Origin: GWC2-37-13 sp964564535 | GTDB taxonomy: Bacteria > Patescibacteriota > Microgenomatia > UBA1406 > GWC2-37-13 | Direction of reading: 5' to 3' | NCBI GenBank assembly: GCA_964564535.1 | Contig: CAZMBH010000001.1 | Location: forward strand, 55,557 to 119,556 | DNA length: 64,000 nt | In this document: positions 1 through 8,711 of the stretch, piece by piece | Layout of the letters: every line of letters starts with the position of its first letter | How positions within the stretch are numbered: position 1 is the stretch's first letter | The notes under the pieces: model-generated | What the model saw: the letters and a program-made list of their open reading frames with translations, nothing else | Told to the model about the DNA's origin: nothing | Database searches by the model: none | Position numbers and translations under genes: made by a program

Positions 1-2
1 AA

Positions 3-569
3 GTTCCTTCGGACAAAGGTCCAGTTTCCCGACTTTATTCCATAGCTTCTTCTAACAACAATAAAAATAACTTTGAATTAATCGTTGGATTAATTCCCGG
101 AGGACTTGCCTCAAATTATTTATATTCTCTTAAGGAAAAAACCGAAGTTATCTTTCAGGGACCGGCAGGAATGTTTGAATTAAGAAAAAATGATAGGTCA
201 AAAATATTTATGGTGACAGGTACAGGAATAGCGCCGATTTTATCGATGATAAAATCGAATTTCCAATTTTTAGTTTCCAATTTTCAATTATTTTGGGGAC
301 TAAAAAATTACAAAGATGTTTATTTGTTAAACGAGCTTAAACAATTTAATAATTTAACAATTTGCTTGTCTAGAGAACAAAATTTGGAGATGATTTCTGA
401 GCCGGACAGAAAATATTTTCAAATTGGCCATGTTGATCAATGTTTTTCAAAACAATTTAACAATGTTGAATTCTATCTTTGCGGAGGCCGTTTTGTTGTT
501 GAATCTTTAAAACAGTTCTTATTAGCCAAAAATATTCCTTTAGAAAAGATAGTATTTGAGAAATTTTGA
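3..569 (+). CDS. FAD/NAD(P)-binding oxidoreductase, ferredoxin reductase family (5' end outside window)
   Basis: The frame is open from the first bases, so only the C-terminal part is seen. It begins near an RLYSIAS motif (nt 30-50), the flavin-binding RxYS element of the ferredoxin-NADP reductase superfamily. GLIPGGLASNYL and GPAGMF follow, then GTGIAPILSM, the nucleotide-binding glycine motif, and YLCGG near the C-terminus. The family moves electrons between NAD(P)H and a flavin. Partner and substrate cannot be told from this fragment. An internal ATG at 171 is not the true start, because conserved family sequence precedes it. The stop abuts the convergent PBP2 stop with no spacer. Confidence 0.8.
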   Translation, partial: VPSDKGPVSRLYSIASSNNNKNNFELIVGLIPGGLASNYLYSLKEKTEVIFQGPAGMFELRKNDRSKIFMVTGTGIAPILSMIKSNFQFLVSNFQLFWGLKNYKDVYLLNELKQFNNLTICLSREQNLEMISEPDRKYFQIGHVDQCFSKQFNNVEFYLCGGRFVVESLKQFLLAKNIPLEKIVFEKF

Positions 570-2216
570 TTATTGGCTTCTTTCAAAGTAAGCCTTCAAT
601 ATATCTCTAGCAATTGGTCCGGCGACATCGGATCCCTGTCCACCTTCTTCAATTAAGACAGTTACAGATATCTCAGGATTATCAAAAGGAGCAAAAGCCG
701 TAATCCAAGCGTGCGGTATTCCTGATTTTGCATGAGATTCAGCTGTTCCCGTTTTGCAGGCGACTTGAATTTTAGTTTTGCCGACAGCAAAATCAAATAA
801 CGGCCAGCCGGTGCCTCCGGTAGAACAAGCTTGTTTCATCCCTTCACGGATTAAGCCAATTGTTTTTTTTGAAATCGGCAATTTTTTACAATTCTTAATT
901 TTTGATTCTTCATTCTTAATTTTTTGTAATTCCGGTTTACATAAATATCCGCCGTTGGCAAATACGTCAGCGACCAATGCCATTTGTAAGGGGGTTGTTC
1001 CCACGTATCCTTGACCAATGGATAAGTTATAAGTATCACCTAAATACCAGTTTTCTTTTAATACTTCTTTTTTCCAAAAAGTTGAGGGGATAAGCCCTTC
1101 AGACTCATCGAGTCCGATTTCCGTATGTTTTCCCAATCCAAAAATATCCGACCACTTTTTTATTTTTTCCACCCCGGCTCTTTCTCCGGCAATGTAAAAG
1201 AAAATATCATTAGATCTTCTAATTGCTTTAATAACGTCAACCATTCCTTCAACTTTTCCATATTGTAAGTAGTACCAGTTCCCGAAAGTAGCCGCTCCTG
1301 CTTTAATGCTTCCTCGGTCTTCAATTTCTGTTTTATCATCAATAGCTTTTTCTTCCAAGCCAGCCGTTGCAACAACTAATTTAAAGACTGATCCGGGAGG
1401 GTAGGTAGCTTCAGTAACACGGTTAAATAATGGGTTGTTTTTATTGGTGAGATAACTTTGTATGGCGGTATTTGAGTTATCTTCAAAGTCTTGGGAATTA
1501 AAGGAAGGTGATGAAACGCTTGCTAATATTTCCCCGGTTTTTGGGTTGGTGACAACTATGGCGGCTTTAACATTTTTCACCAATTCATAAGCTTTTTTTT
1601 GCAGTTCAAAATCCAAGGCCAATTGAATGTTATCCCCTGGAATTGGCGGTATAATATCAACGGTCTTTAAATAATGTCCCTGAGCATCAATTTCAACCAA
1701 TTTCTTACCCTGTTGTCCCCGGAGTTCGCAGTCAAACAATTTTTCCACACCTTTTTTTCCGGTCCGACTGCCTAACTGAAGTTTAATTTGACATGTGTCA
1801 TTTTTCAGGTCGTTAACATCGGCAATTTGGCGATAACCTATTAAAGGAGCGATAGATTCCGGACTATGATATATTCTTTTTGAAATTATCTTTTGGTTAT
1901 TATTTAATAATCCCGGTTCGATTTTTTGATTAACATTGGGGTTTAAGCTTTGAGCGATTACAAATCCCTTACGGTCAACAATCTCTCCCCGAGGCGCCTC
2001 AATGACAATTTCCCTAAGTCGGTTTTGTTCAGAAAGAGTTCGGTAATAACTGCCTTTGACTATTGTTAACTGAAAGAGCCTCAAAAATAAAACAATAATA
2101 AACAGGAAGATTAATATGATGTAAGCAAAAAAAGTATTTTCGACTAATTTATTATCAGACGAAATAAAATGTAATCCCTTTGAATCGCCTTTTTGAAAGA
2201 ATGGAAGTCGGTTCAT
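570..2216 (-). CDS. mrdA: Penicillin-binding protein 2 (class B peptidoglycan transpeptidase)
   Basis: 548 residues. It has one N-terminal membrane anchor (about 28-53), a PBP dimerisation region with the APRGEIVDRKG motif (about 74-84), and a C-terminal transpeptidase domain. All three active-site motifs are visible: S276-V-F-K279 (acyl-serine), S335-N-D337 and K488-T-G490. SxD rather than SxN in the second motif is typical of the PBP2/MrdA group. It crosslinks peptidoglycan during elongation and acts outside the membrane. No rodA neighbour is visible in the window. The length is a little below the usual 600 or so. Transcription converges with the flavin reductase. Confidence 0.92.
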   Translation of the reverse strand: MNRLPFFQKGDSKGLHFISSDNKLVENTFFAYIILIFLFIIVLFLRLFQLTIVKGSYYRTLSEQNRLREIVIEAPRGEIVDRKGFVIAQSLNPNVNQKIEPGLLNNNQKIISKRIYHSPESIAPLIGYRQIADVNDLKNDTCQIKLQLGSRTGKKGVEKLFDCELRGQQGKKLVEIDAQGHYLKTVDIIPPIPGDNIQLALDFELQKKAYELVKNVKAAIVVTNPKTGEILASVSSPSFNSQDFEDNSNTAIQSYLTNKNNPLFNRVTEATYPPGSVFKLVVATAGLEEKAIDDKTEIEDRGSIKAGAATFGNWYYLQYGKVEGMVDVIKAIRRSNDIFFYIAGERAGVEKIKKWSDIFGLGKHTEIGLDESEGLIPSTFWKKEVLKENWYLGDTYNLSIGQGYVGTTPLQMALVADVFANGGYLCKPELQKIKNEESKIKNCKKLPISKKTIGLIREGMKQACSTGGTGWPLFDFAVGKTKIQVACKTGTAESHAKSGIPHAWITAFAPFDNPEISVTVLIEEGGQGSDVAGPIARDILKAYFERSQ

Positions 2217-2309
2217 AAAAATTAAATGTTAAATATTAAAAAGACACATAGAATACATAAGGATCATAGCATTATTATAAGAGATTTTGATAAAATTAGA
2301 TTGATATTA

Positions 2310-2382
2310 CAGAGCGTAGCTTAGATGGTAAAGCGTCAGGCTGGGGGTCTGAAGATCAGGAGTTCAAGTCTCCTCGCTCTGA
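2310..2382 (+). tRNA. tRNA-Pro(GGG)
   Basis: A full cloverleaf can be folded by hand. The acceptor is CAGAGCG/CGCTCTG with discriminator A at 2382. The D stem is GCTT/AAGC and the anticodon stem TCAGG/TCTGA. The loop CTGGGGG gives anticodon GGG, and the T arm is AGGAG-TTCAAGT-CTCCT. It is 73 nt with a 5-nt variable loop, no intron and no encoded CCA. It sits in the PBP2-homing endonuclease gap. Confidence 0.93.
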
Positions 2383-2430
2383 CTTTGGATTATTAAGACA
2401 ATACAAATAACAAGAAATAAAACAAATAAT

Positions 2431-3285
2431 ATGTTTTATAAAAGAATTGATTGTAAAAGTTGTGGAAAAAGTTTTAAAAAAGAAGTTCGTCGATATAATG
2501 AGGCGGTTAAATTTAAGTGGAATTTTTATTGTTCACTTCAATGTCAGTATGATGCAAAAACAAAACAAAGAGAACTAAAATGCGGAAATCCGAGCTGTAA
2601 TAAACTATTTAAAAGAATGCCGAATGATATCCTTGTTTCAAAAACATATTTTTGTTCTAAATCTTGTTCAGCAATAATAAACAACAAAAACAAAATAAAA
2701 TGGAAAACTTGTACGACCTGTGGTAATAAATTTTTTGGTTCAAATAAGAAATATTGTTCAATAAAATGTACTTGTGTAATTCCTCCAAAACCATTGACAA
2801 AAGTTTATAATAGACAAATAATTGAAGAATTAAGAAATTTTTACAAAGAAAACGAAAGAATTCCATATAAAAAAGAATATTTACATACAAAAGCAGCTCG
2901 TGTCCGTTTTGGAAGTTGGAATAAGGCGATTATTGCCGCTGGATTTAAACCTAATCCGGTTAAATTTGCCAATAAGTACATGGCTAAAGACGGACATAAA
3001 TGTGATTCGATGGCCGAAAAAATAATTGACGATTGGCTATTTATAAGAAAGATAAAACATAAAACTAAAATTCCATATAATTATCATAGAATGACAGCAG
3101 ATTTTAAAATAGGCGATACTTATATTGAATTTTTTGGATTACAAGGTAAAATATCATATGATAAATTAGTTAAGGAAAAAGAAGCACTATGGAGAGAGAA
3201 AAATCTTAAAGTAATTAAAATTTATCCCAATGATTTATTTCCAAAAAATAAATTAAATCAAATTTTTGCTCATATATTAGTATGA
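2431..3285 (+). CDS. Zinc-ribbon homing-endonuclease-like protein with PD-(D/E)XK-type nuclease domain
   Basis: 284 residues in three parts. (1) Three four-Cys zinc modules: C8/C11/C34/C38, C51/C56/C75/C79 and C94/C97/C109/C113. (2) A segment at about 124-171 ending RFGSWNKAIIAAGF, which matches the homing-endonuclease-associated repeat seen in HNH-type elements. (3) A C-terminal nuclease-like fold at about 190-275 with AEKIIDDWL, A-D224-F and Y-I-E233-F, as in EDxHD/PD-(D/E)XK homing enzymes. It starts 48 nt after an intact tRNA-Pro gene and its stop overlaps the next start by 4 nt (ATGA). I infer a free-standing selfish endonuclease. The target site and activity are unknown. Confidence 0.7.
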   Translation: MFYKRIDCKSCGKSFKKEVRRYNEAVKFKWNFYCSLQCQYDAKTKQRELKCGNPSCNKLFKRMPNDILVSKTYFCSKSCSAIINNKNKIKWKTCTTCGNKFFGSNKKYCSIKCTCVIPPKPLTKVYNRQIIEELRNFYKENERIPYKKEYLHTKAARVRFGSWNKAIIAAGFKPNPVKFANKYMAKDGHKCDSMAEKIIDDWLFIRKIKHKTKIPYNYHRMTADFKIGDTYIEFFGLQGKISYDKLVKEKEALWREKNLKVIKIYPNDLFPKNKLNQIFAHILV

Positions 3286-3764
3286 AATTATTAAGCATCA
3301 AAATTGAAAAACCGGCGGAAGTTAATTTTATTTTAGCCCAGTCGCATTTTATTAAAACAGTCGAGGATTGTTATGAAACATTAATCGAGGCGGTGCCGGG
3401 AATAAAGTTTGGATTGGCTTTTTGCGAAGCCTCAGGCGAAAGATTAATTCGTAAAGCCGGAACAGATGAAGAAATGATAAAACTGGCTGTCAATAATGCC
3501 AAAAGAGTTGGAGCGGGTCATTCTCTGTTTATTTTTCTAAAAAACGCTTATCCGATTAACGTCTTAAACAGAATTAAAAACATCAGCGAAGTTGTAAATA
3601 TTTATTGTGCGACGGCCAATCCAACTGAAGTTATTGTGGCTGAAACAGAACAGGGACGGGGGATAATGGGGGTAATTGATGGAGAATCTCCGGTTGGTGT
3701 CGAAAATGAAAAAGAGGAAAAATCAAGAAAAGAATTCTTAAAACAGATTGGTTATAAGCTCTAA
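3282..3764 (+). CDS. Adenosine-specific kinase family protein (PF04008-like)
   Basis: 160 residues matching the small single-domain 'adenosine-specific kinase' family. Recognisable blocks include FGLAFCEASG, GHSLFIFL, NIYCATANPTEV and GRGIMGVIDG. Members are found across archaea and bacteria, and the physiological role is poorly defined even where the fold is known, so the name is a family label. The start overlaps the endonuclease stop by 4 nt, suggesting translational coupling. Confidence 0.8.
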   Translation: MKLLSIKIEKPAEVNFILAQSHFIKTVEDCYETLIEAVPGIKFGLAFCEASGERLIRKAGTDEEMIKLAVNNAKRVGAGHSLFIFLKNAYPINVLNRIKNISEVVNIYCATANPTEVIVAETEQGRGIMGVIDGESPVGVENEKEEKSRKEFLKQIGYKL

Positions 3765-3789
3765 TTTTGATATTTATCTTCGTTTTTAA

Positions 3790-3795
3790 TATAAT
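3790..3795 (+). promoter_or_regulatory. -10 box TATAAT for the HD protein gene, near-leaderless
   Basis: TATAAT ends 10 nt before the ATG at 3806. With a normal 6-nt -10-to-start-site distance the 5' leader would be about 4 nt, and no Shine-Dalgarno sequence fits. This spacing recurs throughout the window. Confidence 0.6.
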
Positions 3796-3805
3796 TCACT
3801 TTTAA

Positions 3806-4633
3806 ATGCAACGAGAATATAAACAAAGTACTGCAAATTCACTTTTAGCAAAATATTATCTTTTTATGGGGGTCTTTCCTTATAAAGAATCATTAATTGG
3901 AATAAAGTTTGGAAAAGAAAGAAAAATTCCTTCACTTTTAGGATTAATGTATGAGCATCATCCAGATAGTTTATCTCATATTTTTGAGGTATCTTATATT
4001 GCAACTAAACTGGCAATAAGTTATTTTTCGGATTTAAAAACGAAATTAAATTTCACTACAAAACAATATCAAGATGTATTTATCCCACTGATAGAAGGAG
4101 TTTTTAAGGGTTCCCTCCTTCATGATATTGGAAAGATCGGAGTACCAGTAAAGATTTTAGACAGAGCAGGAGCATTAACAAAAAAAGAACGCCATTTACT
4201 TCACCTCCATGGCCAAATGGGAAGAGAAATAATGGAAATTGTCGGATTAGGCAAATTTGCATATTTTGGAAGCGAACACCATTTAGGAAATAGTCAAAAC
4301 AACGGATGGACAGAAAAAGACTTAAAATTAAGACATTCTCTGACAGAGTTTACAAGTATTGCGGATTTGATTGCTGGTAGCCTAGATCCTCGAAGGAAAT
4401 ATCATGATCCTGAAGAATTAAAAACTCTTTTGGAAACAATTAATGAAAAATGTCAAAGTGGAATTTTTTCTAAAGGCTTGATTGCCGCTTTCTCCCGAAC
4501 AATTGTAAGAGATAAACAGTATCCTCCTTACGGCATGGATACCTTTCTAAAAGATGTGGACATTATGAATTTATTCAATAAATTTGGGATAACAGACATA
4601 TTAATTAAGAATATGTCAAAACAAACTAACTAA
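3806..4633 (+). CDS. HD-domain phosphohydrolase, HD-GYP-like
   Basis: 275 residues. Metal-binding residues of an HD domain are visible: H58 (SLSHIFEV), H106-D107 (LLHDIGKIGVP), the H130/H133/H135 cluster and S-E-H158-H159. HDIGKIGVP followed by a later HH resembles HD-GYP phosphodiesterases, but the GYP triplet itself is replaced (NNGW). The substrate is therefore uncertain: cyclic dinucleotide, (p)ppGpp or another phosphoester are all possible. It stands alone between the adenosine-kinase-like gene and gatC with its own promoter-like -10. Confidence 0.75.
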   Translation: MQREYKQSTANSLLAKYYLFMGVFPYKESLIGIKFGKERKIPSLLGLMYEHHPDSLSHIFEVSYIATKLAISYFSDLKTKLNFTTKQYQDVFIPLIEGVFKGSLLHDIGKIGVPVKILDRAGALTKKERHLLHLHGQMGREIMEIVGLGKFAYFGSEHHLGNSQNNGWTEKDLKLRHSLTEFTSIADLIAGSLDPRRKYHDPEELKTLLETINEKCQSGIFSKGLIAAFSRTIVRDKQYPPYGMDTFLKDVDIMNLFNKFGITDILIKNMSKQTN

Positions 4634-4662
4634 ATACTATCGCTAAGAAATATTTTTTTTTA

Positions 4663-4668
4663 TACAAT
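4663..4668 (+). promoter_or_regulatory. -10 box TACAAT for the gatC-gatA-asparaginase-gatB operon
   Basis: TACAAT ends 8 nt before the gatC ATG at 4677, so the predicted leader is about 2 nt. No other promoter-like sequence is needed for the tightly packed genes downstream. Confidence 0.5.
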
Positions 4669-4676
4669 TAAAACCT

Positions 4677-4979
4677 ATGACGAAAATTTCTCATGACTTG
4701 GTAAAACACATGTCAAGATTGGCGAGAATTCCAATTTCCAAACAGGAAGAAGAAGAGCTAGCAAAGGGATTTAATAAAACTTTGGAGGTAATTGATAACC
4801 TTTTTAAAGTTAATGTAAAGGGAGTTGAACCGACTCATCAAGTAACGGGGTTAGAAAATGTTTTGCGCGAAGACAAGGTGGATGATAAAAAAATGTTGAC
4901 TCAGGAGCAGGCTTTGAGTAACACAAAAAATAGACATAACGGATATTTTGTGGTTGACCAGATCTTAGCGGAAGATTAA
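4677..4979 (+). CDS. gatC: Asp-tRNA(Asn)/Glu-tRNA(Gln) amidotransferase subunit C
   Basis: 100 residues, the usual GatC length. The N-terminal pattern ISHDLVKHMSRLARIPI and the C-terminal QALSNTKNRHNGYFVV are typical; GatC normally ends with a conserved A-N/K...G-F-V-P/Q stretch. GatC clamps GatA to GatB in the complex that amidates misacylated Glu-tRNA(Gln) or Asp-tRNA(Asn). It is the first gene of the operon, 6 nt upstream of gatA. Confidence 0.93.
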   Translation: MTKISHDLVKHMSRLARIPISKQEEEELAKGFNKTLEVIDNLFKVNVKGVEPTHQVTGLENVLREDKVDDKKMLTQEQALSNTKNRHNGYFVVDQILAED

Positions 4980-4985
4980 AAAAAT

Positions 4986-6401
4986 ATGAAACTTAACGAA
5001 TTAACTTTAAAAAAAGCAATTAATTTATTAGATAAAAAAGAAATTTCTTTGAAAGATGTTTATAAAGATATTAATGAAAAAATAGAAAATGATAATAAAA
5101 AACTTAATATCTATCTTTCTTTAGATAAAGATGCTGAAAAAAAATCCGAAGAACAAAAAAACAAACCTTTGCGTGGGTTACCAATTGCAGTTAAGGATAA
5201 TTTTTTGACAGTCGGATTGCCCACAACTGCTTCAGCAAAAATTCTTGATGGCTTTATGCCTCCTTACGAATCAACCGTAACAAAAAGATTAAAATCGGCC
5301 GGAGGAATTATTATTGGTAAAACAAATATGGATGCTTGGGCTCACGGTTCTTCAACGGAAACCTCTGATTTCGGTCCGACAAAAAACCCAAGAAATCCCA
5401 ATTATTTACCCGGAGGTTCATCCGGTGGAAGCGCAGCTGCAATTGCGGACGATTTGACAATTACTGCCATCGGCAGTGAAACAGCCGGATCTGTTCGTCA
5501 GCCGGCGGCTTGGTGTGGTGTAGTTGGCTTAAAGCCTACTTACGGGCGAACCAGTCGTTATGGAGTGGTTGCCATGGGTTCATCCCTTGATTCGCCTGGT
5601 CCGTTAACAAAAACCGTTGAAGATTCAGCCATTCTTTTAAATATTATTGCCGGTCGTGATGAAAATGATGCTACAACTTCCCCATTACCGGTTCCCGATT
5701 ATACAAAAAATTTAAAAAAAGGTGTAAGAGGAATGAGAATAGGAATATGTTATATCGACAATCCAAAAATAAAAGGAACTCCTGTTGCCAAGGCAGTTAT
5801 TGAAGCAGGAAATTTTTTTGAAAAACAAGGAGCAAAAGTAGATCAAATTTTAATATCCAACGACCTCGAAAAAAATAGGATATTGACCCATGAACACGCA
5901 ATTGGAGTTTATACAGTCGTACAGCGCGGTGAGGTTTCATCAAATTTAGGTCGATACGACGGCATAAGATTTGGAAAAGATAGAAATAATTTTGGTCACG
6001 AAGCTAAAAACAGAATTATGCTTGGAACCTTTACTCTTTCAAAGGGATATTCTGATAAATATTACAATTTTGCTCAAAAAATTCGCAGTTTATATATAAA
6101 AAACTTTAAAGAATTATTTTCAAAATATGATTTATTAATATCTTCTCCTTCTCCGAGTTATGCTTTACCGATTGGATCACTTGGGAATGATCCTATGTTT
6201 GGAGAATTGCAAGATATGTTAGTTGAGCCATCATCACTTGCTGGGATTTGTGGTATCTCAGTACCCTGCGGATATGATTCAAAAACTAATCTTTATCTTG
6301 GTTTAAACTTAATGGGAGATTATTTTCAGGAAGAAAAAGTGTTACAAGCAGCATATGCATTTGAACAGGGAACAAAATGGAATTCTTGGGTAAAAATATG
6401 A
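4986..6401 (+). CDS. gatA: Asp-tRNA(Asn)/Glu-tRNA(Gln) amidotransferase subunit A
   Basis: 471 residues, an amidase-signature enzyme. The Ser-cisSer-Lys triad is in place: K70 (AVKDNF), S145 in GGSSGGS and S169 in GSETAGSVRQPAAWCG. The residue spacing is 75 and 24, as in well-studied GatA proteins. It releases ammonia from glutamine and passes it to GatB. The stop overlaps the following asparaginase start (ATGA, 6398-6401). Confidence 0.95.
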   Translation: MKLNELTLKKAINLLDKKEISLKDVYKDINEKIENDNKKLNIYLSLDKDAEKKSEEQKNKPLRGLPIAVKDNFLTVGLPTTASAKILDGFMPPYESTVTKRLKSAGGIIIGKTNMDAWAHGSSTETSDFGPTKNPRNPNYLPGGSSGGSAAAIADDLTITAIGSETAGSVRQPAAWCGVVGLKPTYGRTSRYGVVAMGSSLDSPGPLTKTVEDSAILLNIIAGRDENDATTSPLPVPDYTKNLKKGVRGMRIGICYIDNPKIKGTPVAKAVIEAGNFFEKQGAKVDQILISNDLEKNRILTHEHAIGVYTVVQRGEVSSNLGRYDGIRFGKDRNNFGHEAKNRIMLGTFTLSKGYSDKYYNFAQKIRSLYIKNFKELFSKYDLLISSPSPSYALPIGSLGNDPMFGELQDMLVEPSSLAGICGISVPCGYDSKTNLYLGLNLMGDYFQEEKVLQAAYAFEQGTKWNSWVKI

Positions 6402-7390
6402 AAAAAATTTGTATTTTATTTTGTGGAGGAACAATTACAATGAGACGTAATAGTTTGGGTGCTTTAGAACCATTTTTTAATGTCAGTGATTTATTAAAGA
6501 TGATTCCTGACGCAGCTAAATTTGCCGAACTTTCATTTATTCAAATAATAAACATTGATAGTACCAATATGGATCCGTCCATTTGGACAAAAATTGCTCA
6601 AACAATTATTAATAATAAAAATAAATATGATGGCTTTGTTATCACCCATGGCACTGATACAATGGCCTATACGGCTTCGGCCTTATCATATGCACTTATC
6701 AATATTAATAAGCCAATAATATTAACTGGAAGTCAAAAACCACTTGAAGATATTCCAAGCGATGCTTTTAACAACTTGATTAATGCGGTGATAATTTCAA
6801 CAAAAATTGAGAAAGGTGTTTTTATAGTCTTTGGTCGAAAAATTTTGCTGGGAAACAGATCTACAAAAATAAATGAGTCAGAGCTTGAACCTTTTGATAG
6901 TCTCATGGTGCCTCCAGCCGGTATAATAAAGCTTGAACCTGAAATAAGTAACACGTTTATATTCAAAAAAAATAAAAATACACTAACAAATATTAATTTT
7001 GATAGCAACATAATTATTGTAAAAGTTATGCCAGGTTTATCAAATGAAAATTTGGAAAAAATAGTTTTTTCGAATTATAAAGGTATAGTTCTTGAATGCT
7101 ACGGTCCTGGGAATATACCTGATTCATTAATACCCTTCTTAAATAAAGCAAAAAAAAATAATTTACCCGTTATAATCCTAAGCCAGTGCAAAGAAGGATC
7201 AACTAAAATGCATCTCTATGAAGTTGGCCGTCAGGCTTTTGTAGGGGGGGGAATACCGGGAAGAGACATAACAGTTGAAGCAGCCTCAACAAAATTAATG
7301 TGGATATTAGCACAAACACGAGATATTAAAAAAATTAGAAAGTTATTTTTAACAAATATTGCCGGAGAGATAACAATAAATGGAAAATAA
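6398..7390 (+). CDS. L-asparaginase (type I-like), embedded in the gat operon
   Basis: 330 residues from the ATG at 6398, chosen because it makes a 4-nt overlap with gatA and starts just before the conserved CGGTI motif; an upstream in-frame ATG at 6377 would overlap gatA by 25 nt. Catalytic elements are the Thr nucleophile in FCGGTIT, THGTDTMAYTASAL with the Thr-Asp pair, and TGSQKPL. The gene ends 11 nt inside gatB. Lying between gatA and gatB, it could supply ammonia or adjust Asn levels, or be a GatD-like partner; archaeal GatD is also asparaginase-derived but carries an extra N-terminal domain not seen here. An 8-G run (7244-7251) lies in frame. Confidence 0.85.
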   Translation: MKKICILFCGGTITMRRNSLGALEPFFNVSDLLKMIPDAAKFAELSFIQIINIDSTNMDPSIWTKIAQTIINNKNKYDGFVITHGTDTMAYTASALSYALININKPIILTGSQKPLEDIPSDAFNNLINAVIISTKIEKGVFIVFGRKILLGNRSTKINESELEPFDSLMVPPAGIIKLEPEISNTFIFKKNKNTLTNINFDSNIIIVKVMPGLSNENLEKIVFSNYKGIVLECYGPGNIPDSLIPFLNKAKKNNLPVIILSQCKEGSTKMHLYEVGRQAFVGGGIPGRDITVEAASTKLMWILAQTRDIKKIRKLFLTNIAGEITINGK

Positions 7391-8711
7391 ATATCAAGTC
7401 ATTGTGGGCATGGAAGTTCATGTAGAGTTAAAGACTAACTCCAAAATGTTTTGTGGATGTAAGAATGATCCATTTCATGCAGAAAAACCCAATATTTATA
7501 CTTGCCCAGTTTGTTTGGGGCTTCCTGGGGCATTGCCAGTTGCTAATAAAAAAGCGATCGAGTGGACGATAAAATTAGGACTTGCGTTGGGTTGTAAAAT
7601 AAATACTTTGAGTAAATTTGACCGCAAACATTATTTTTATCCTGATCTACCCAAGGGTTATCAGATAAGCCAATATGATCTACCATTTTGTTATAAAGGC
7701 AATGTTGAAACGTCACTTGGTTCAGTCGGAATTACTAGAGTTCATTTGGAAGAAGATACAGGAAAATTAATTCATCAAAAAGTAAACGGACACGATGTTA
7801 GTTTGATTGATTTTAACCGGTCTAGCGTTCCTTTAGTTGAAATCGTCAGTGAACCAGAGATTTATTCATCCGTTCAGGCAAAAGAATATGCAAAAAAACT
7901 TCGCCAGGTAATCCGATATTTGGATATTTCTGATTGTGATATGGAAAAGGGAGGAATGAGACTAGAGGCAAATATCTCTTTACAAAAAAAGGGTGAAACG
8001 AAGCTACCGAATTACAAAGTTGAACTAAAAAATATTAATTCATTCCGGTTTTTGGAGAGGGGAATAGAATATGAAATTAAAAGACAAAAAGAGATATTAG
8101 ATTCAGGTAAAACTCCGGACCAGGAAACCCGAGGATTTAATTCCGAAAAGGGAATAACATATACTCAAAGATCAAAGGAAGCAGCTGCCGACTATCGTTA
8201 TTTTCCTGATCCAGATCTGCCGCCAATTATAATTGATGATAAATGGATGAGCGAAATAAAATCAACTGAGCCGGAGTTGATTGATTCGGTTTTTACCCGT
8301 TGGGAAAAAGATTATAAAGTGGACAGAAAGCTTACAGAACTTCTTTTTGAAACGGCTGAGGAGTCCAAATGGCTGGACAATCTATTTTCTGAAGCAAAAA
8401 AACAAAAACTTGATGTTGTTAAATTAGTTAACCAACTTGTTAATAGAAAAATAAAAATAGTCTTTGATAAAGACAGTCTTTACCAAATTTTGAATAATTT
8501 CAAAAAATCGACGGCAGTTGATGATATTACCGACGAACAATTAAAAGTAATTATCAAAAAAATCCTGTCAATAAACCAAAAAGCCGTTGCTGATTACAAA
8601 TCAGGAAAGACCAATGTGATAAATTTCCTAGTGGGAATGGTAATGAGAGAGGCGAAGAAAAAAATTGAGTTTCAAAGACTTCAGAACTTAATCATTAACT
8701 GTTTAGAATAA
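7380..8711 (+). CDS. gatB: Asp-tRNA(Asn)/Glu-tRNA(Gln) amidotransferase subunit B
   Basis: 443 residues, slightly short of the common 475. The N-terminus reads VGMEVHVELKTNSKMFCGC, followed by YTCPVCLGLPGALP, giving the CxC...CxxC zinc site. ADYRYFPDPDLPP is the usual cradle-domain block. The C-terminal YqeY-like tail domain (AVADYKSGKTNVINFLVGMVM) is present, so the gene is complete. It carries the kinase step that activates the tRNA-bound Glu or Asp. The 3' end overlaps the convergent GT-C gene by 31 nt. Confidence 0.95.
   Translation: MENKYQVIVGMEVHVELKTNSKMFCGCKNDPFHAEKPNIYTCPVCLGLPGALPVANKKAIEWTIKLGLALGCKINTLSKFDRKHYFYPDLPKGYQISQYDLPFCYKGNVETSLGSVGITRVHLEEDTGKLIHQKVNGHDVSLIDFNRSSVPLVEIVSEPEIYSSVQAKEYAKKLRQVIRYLDISDCDMEKGGMRLEANISLQKKGETKLPNYKVELKNINSFRFLERGIEYEIKRQKEILDSGKTPDQETRGFNSEKGITYTQRSKEAAADYRYFPDPDLPPIIIDDKWMSEIKSTEPELIDSVFTRWEKDYKVDRKLTELLFETAEESKWLDNLFSEAKKQKLDVVKLVNQLVNRKIKIVFDKDSLYQILNNFKKSTAVDDITDEQLKVIIKKILSINQKAVADYKSGKTNVINFLVGMVMREAKKKIEFQRLQNLIINCLE

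Noticed and set aside
7244..7251. Phase-variable G tract in the asparaginase gene
   Set aside because: The 8-G run is in frame, encodes the normal GGG of the family segment and the gene is intact.
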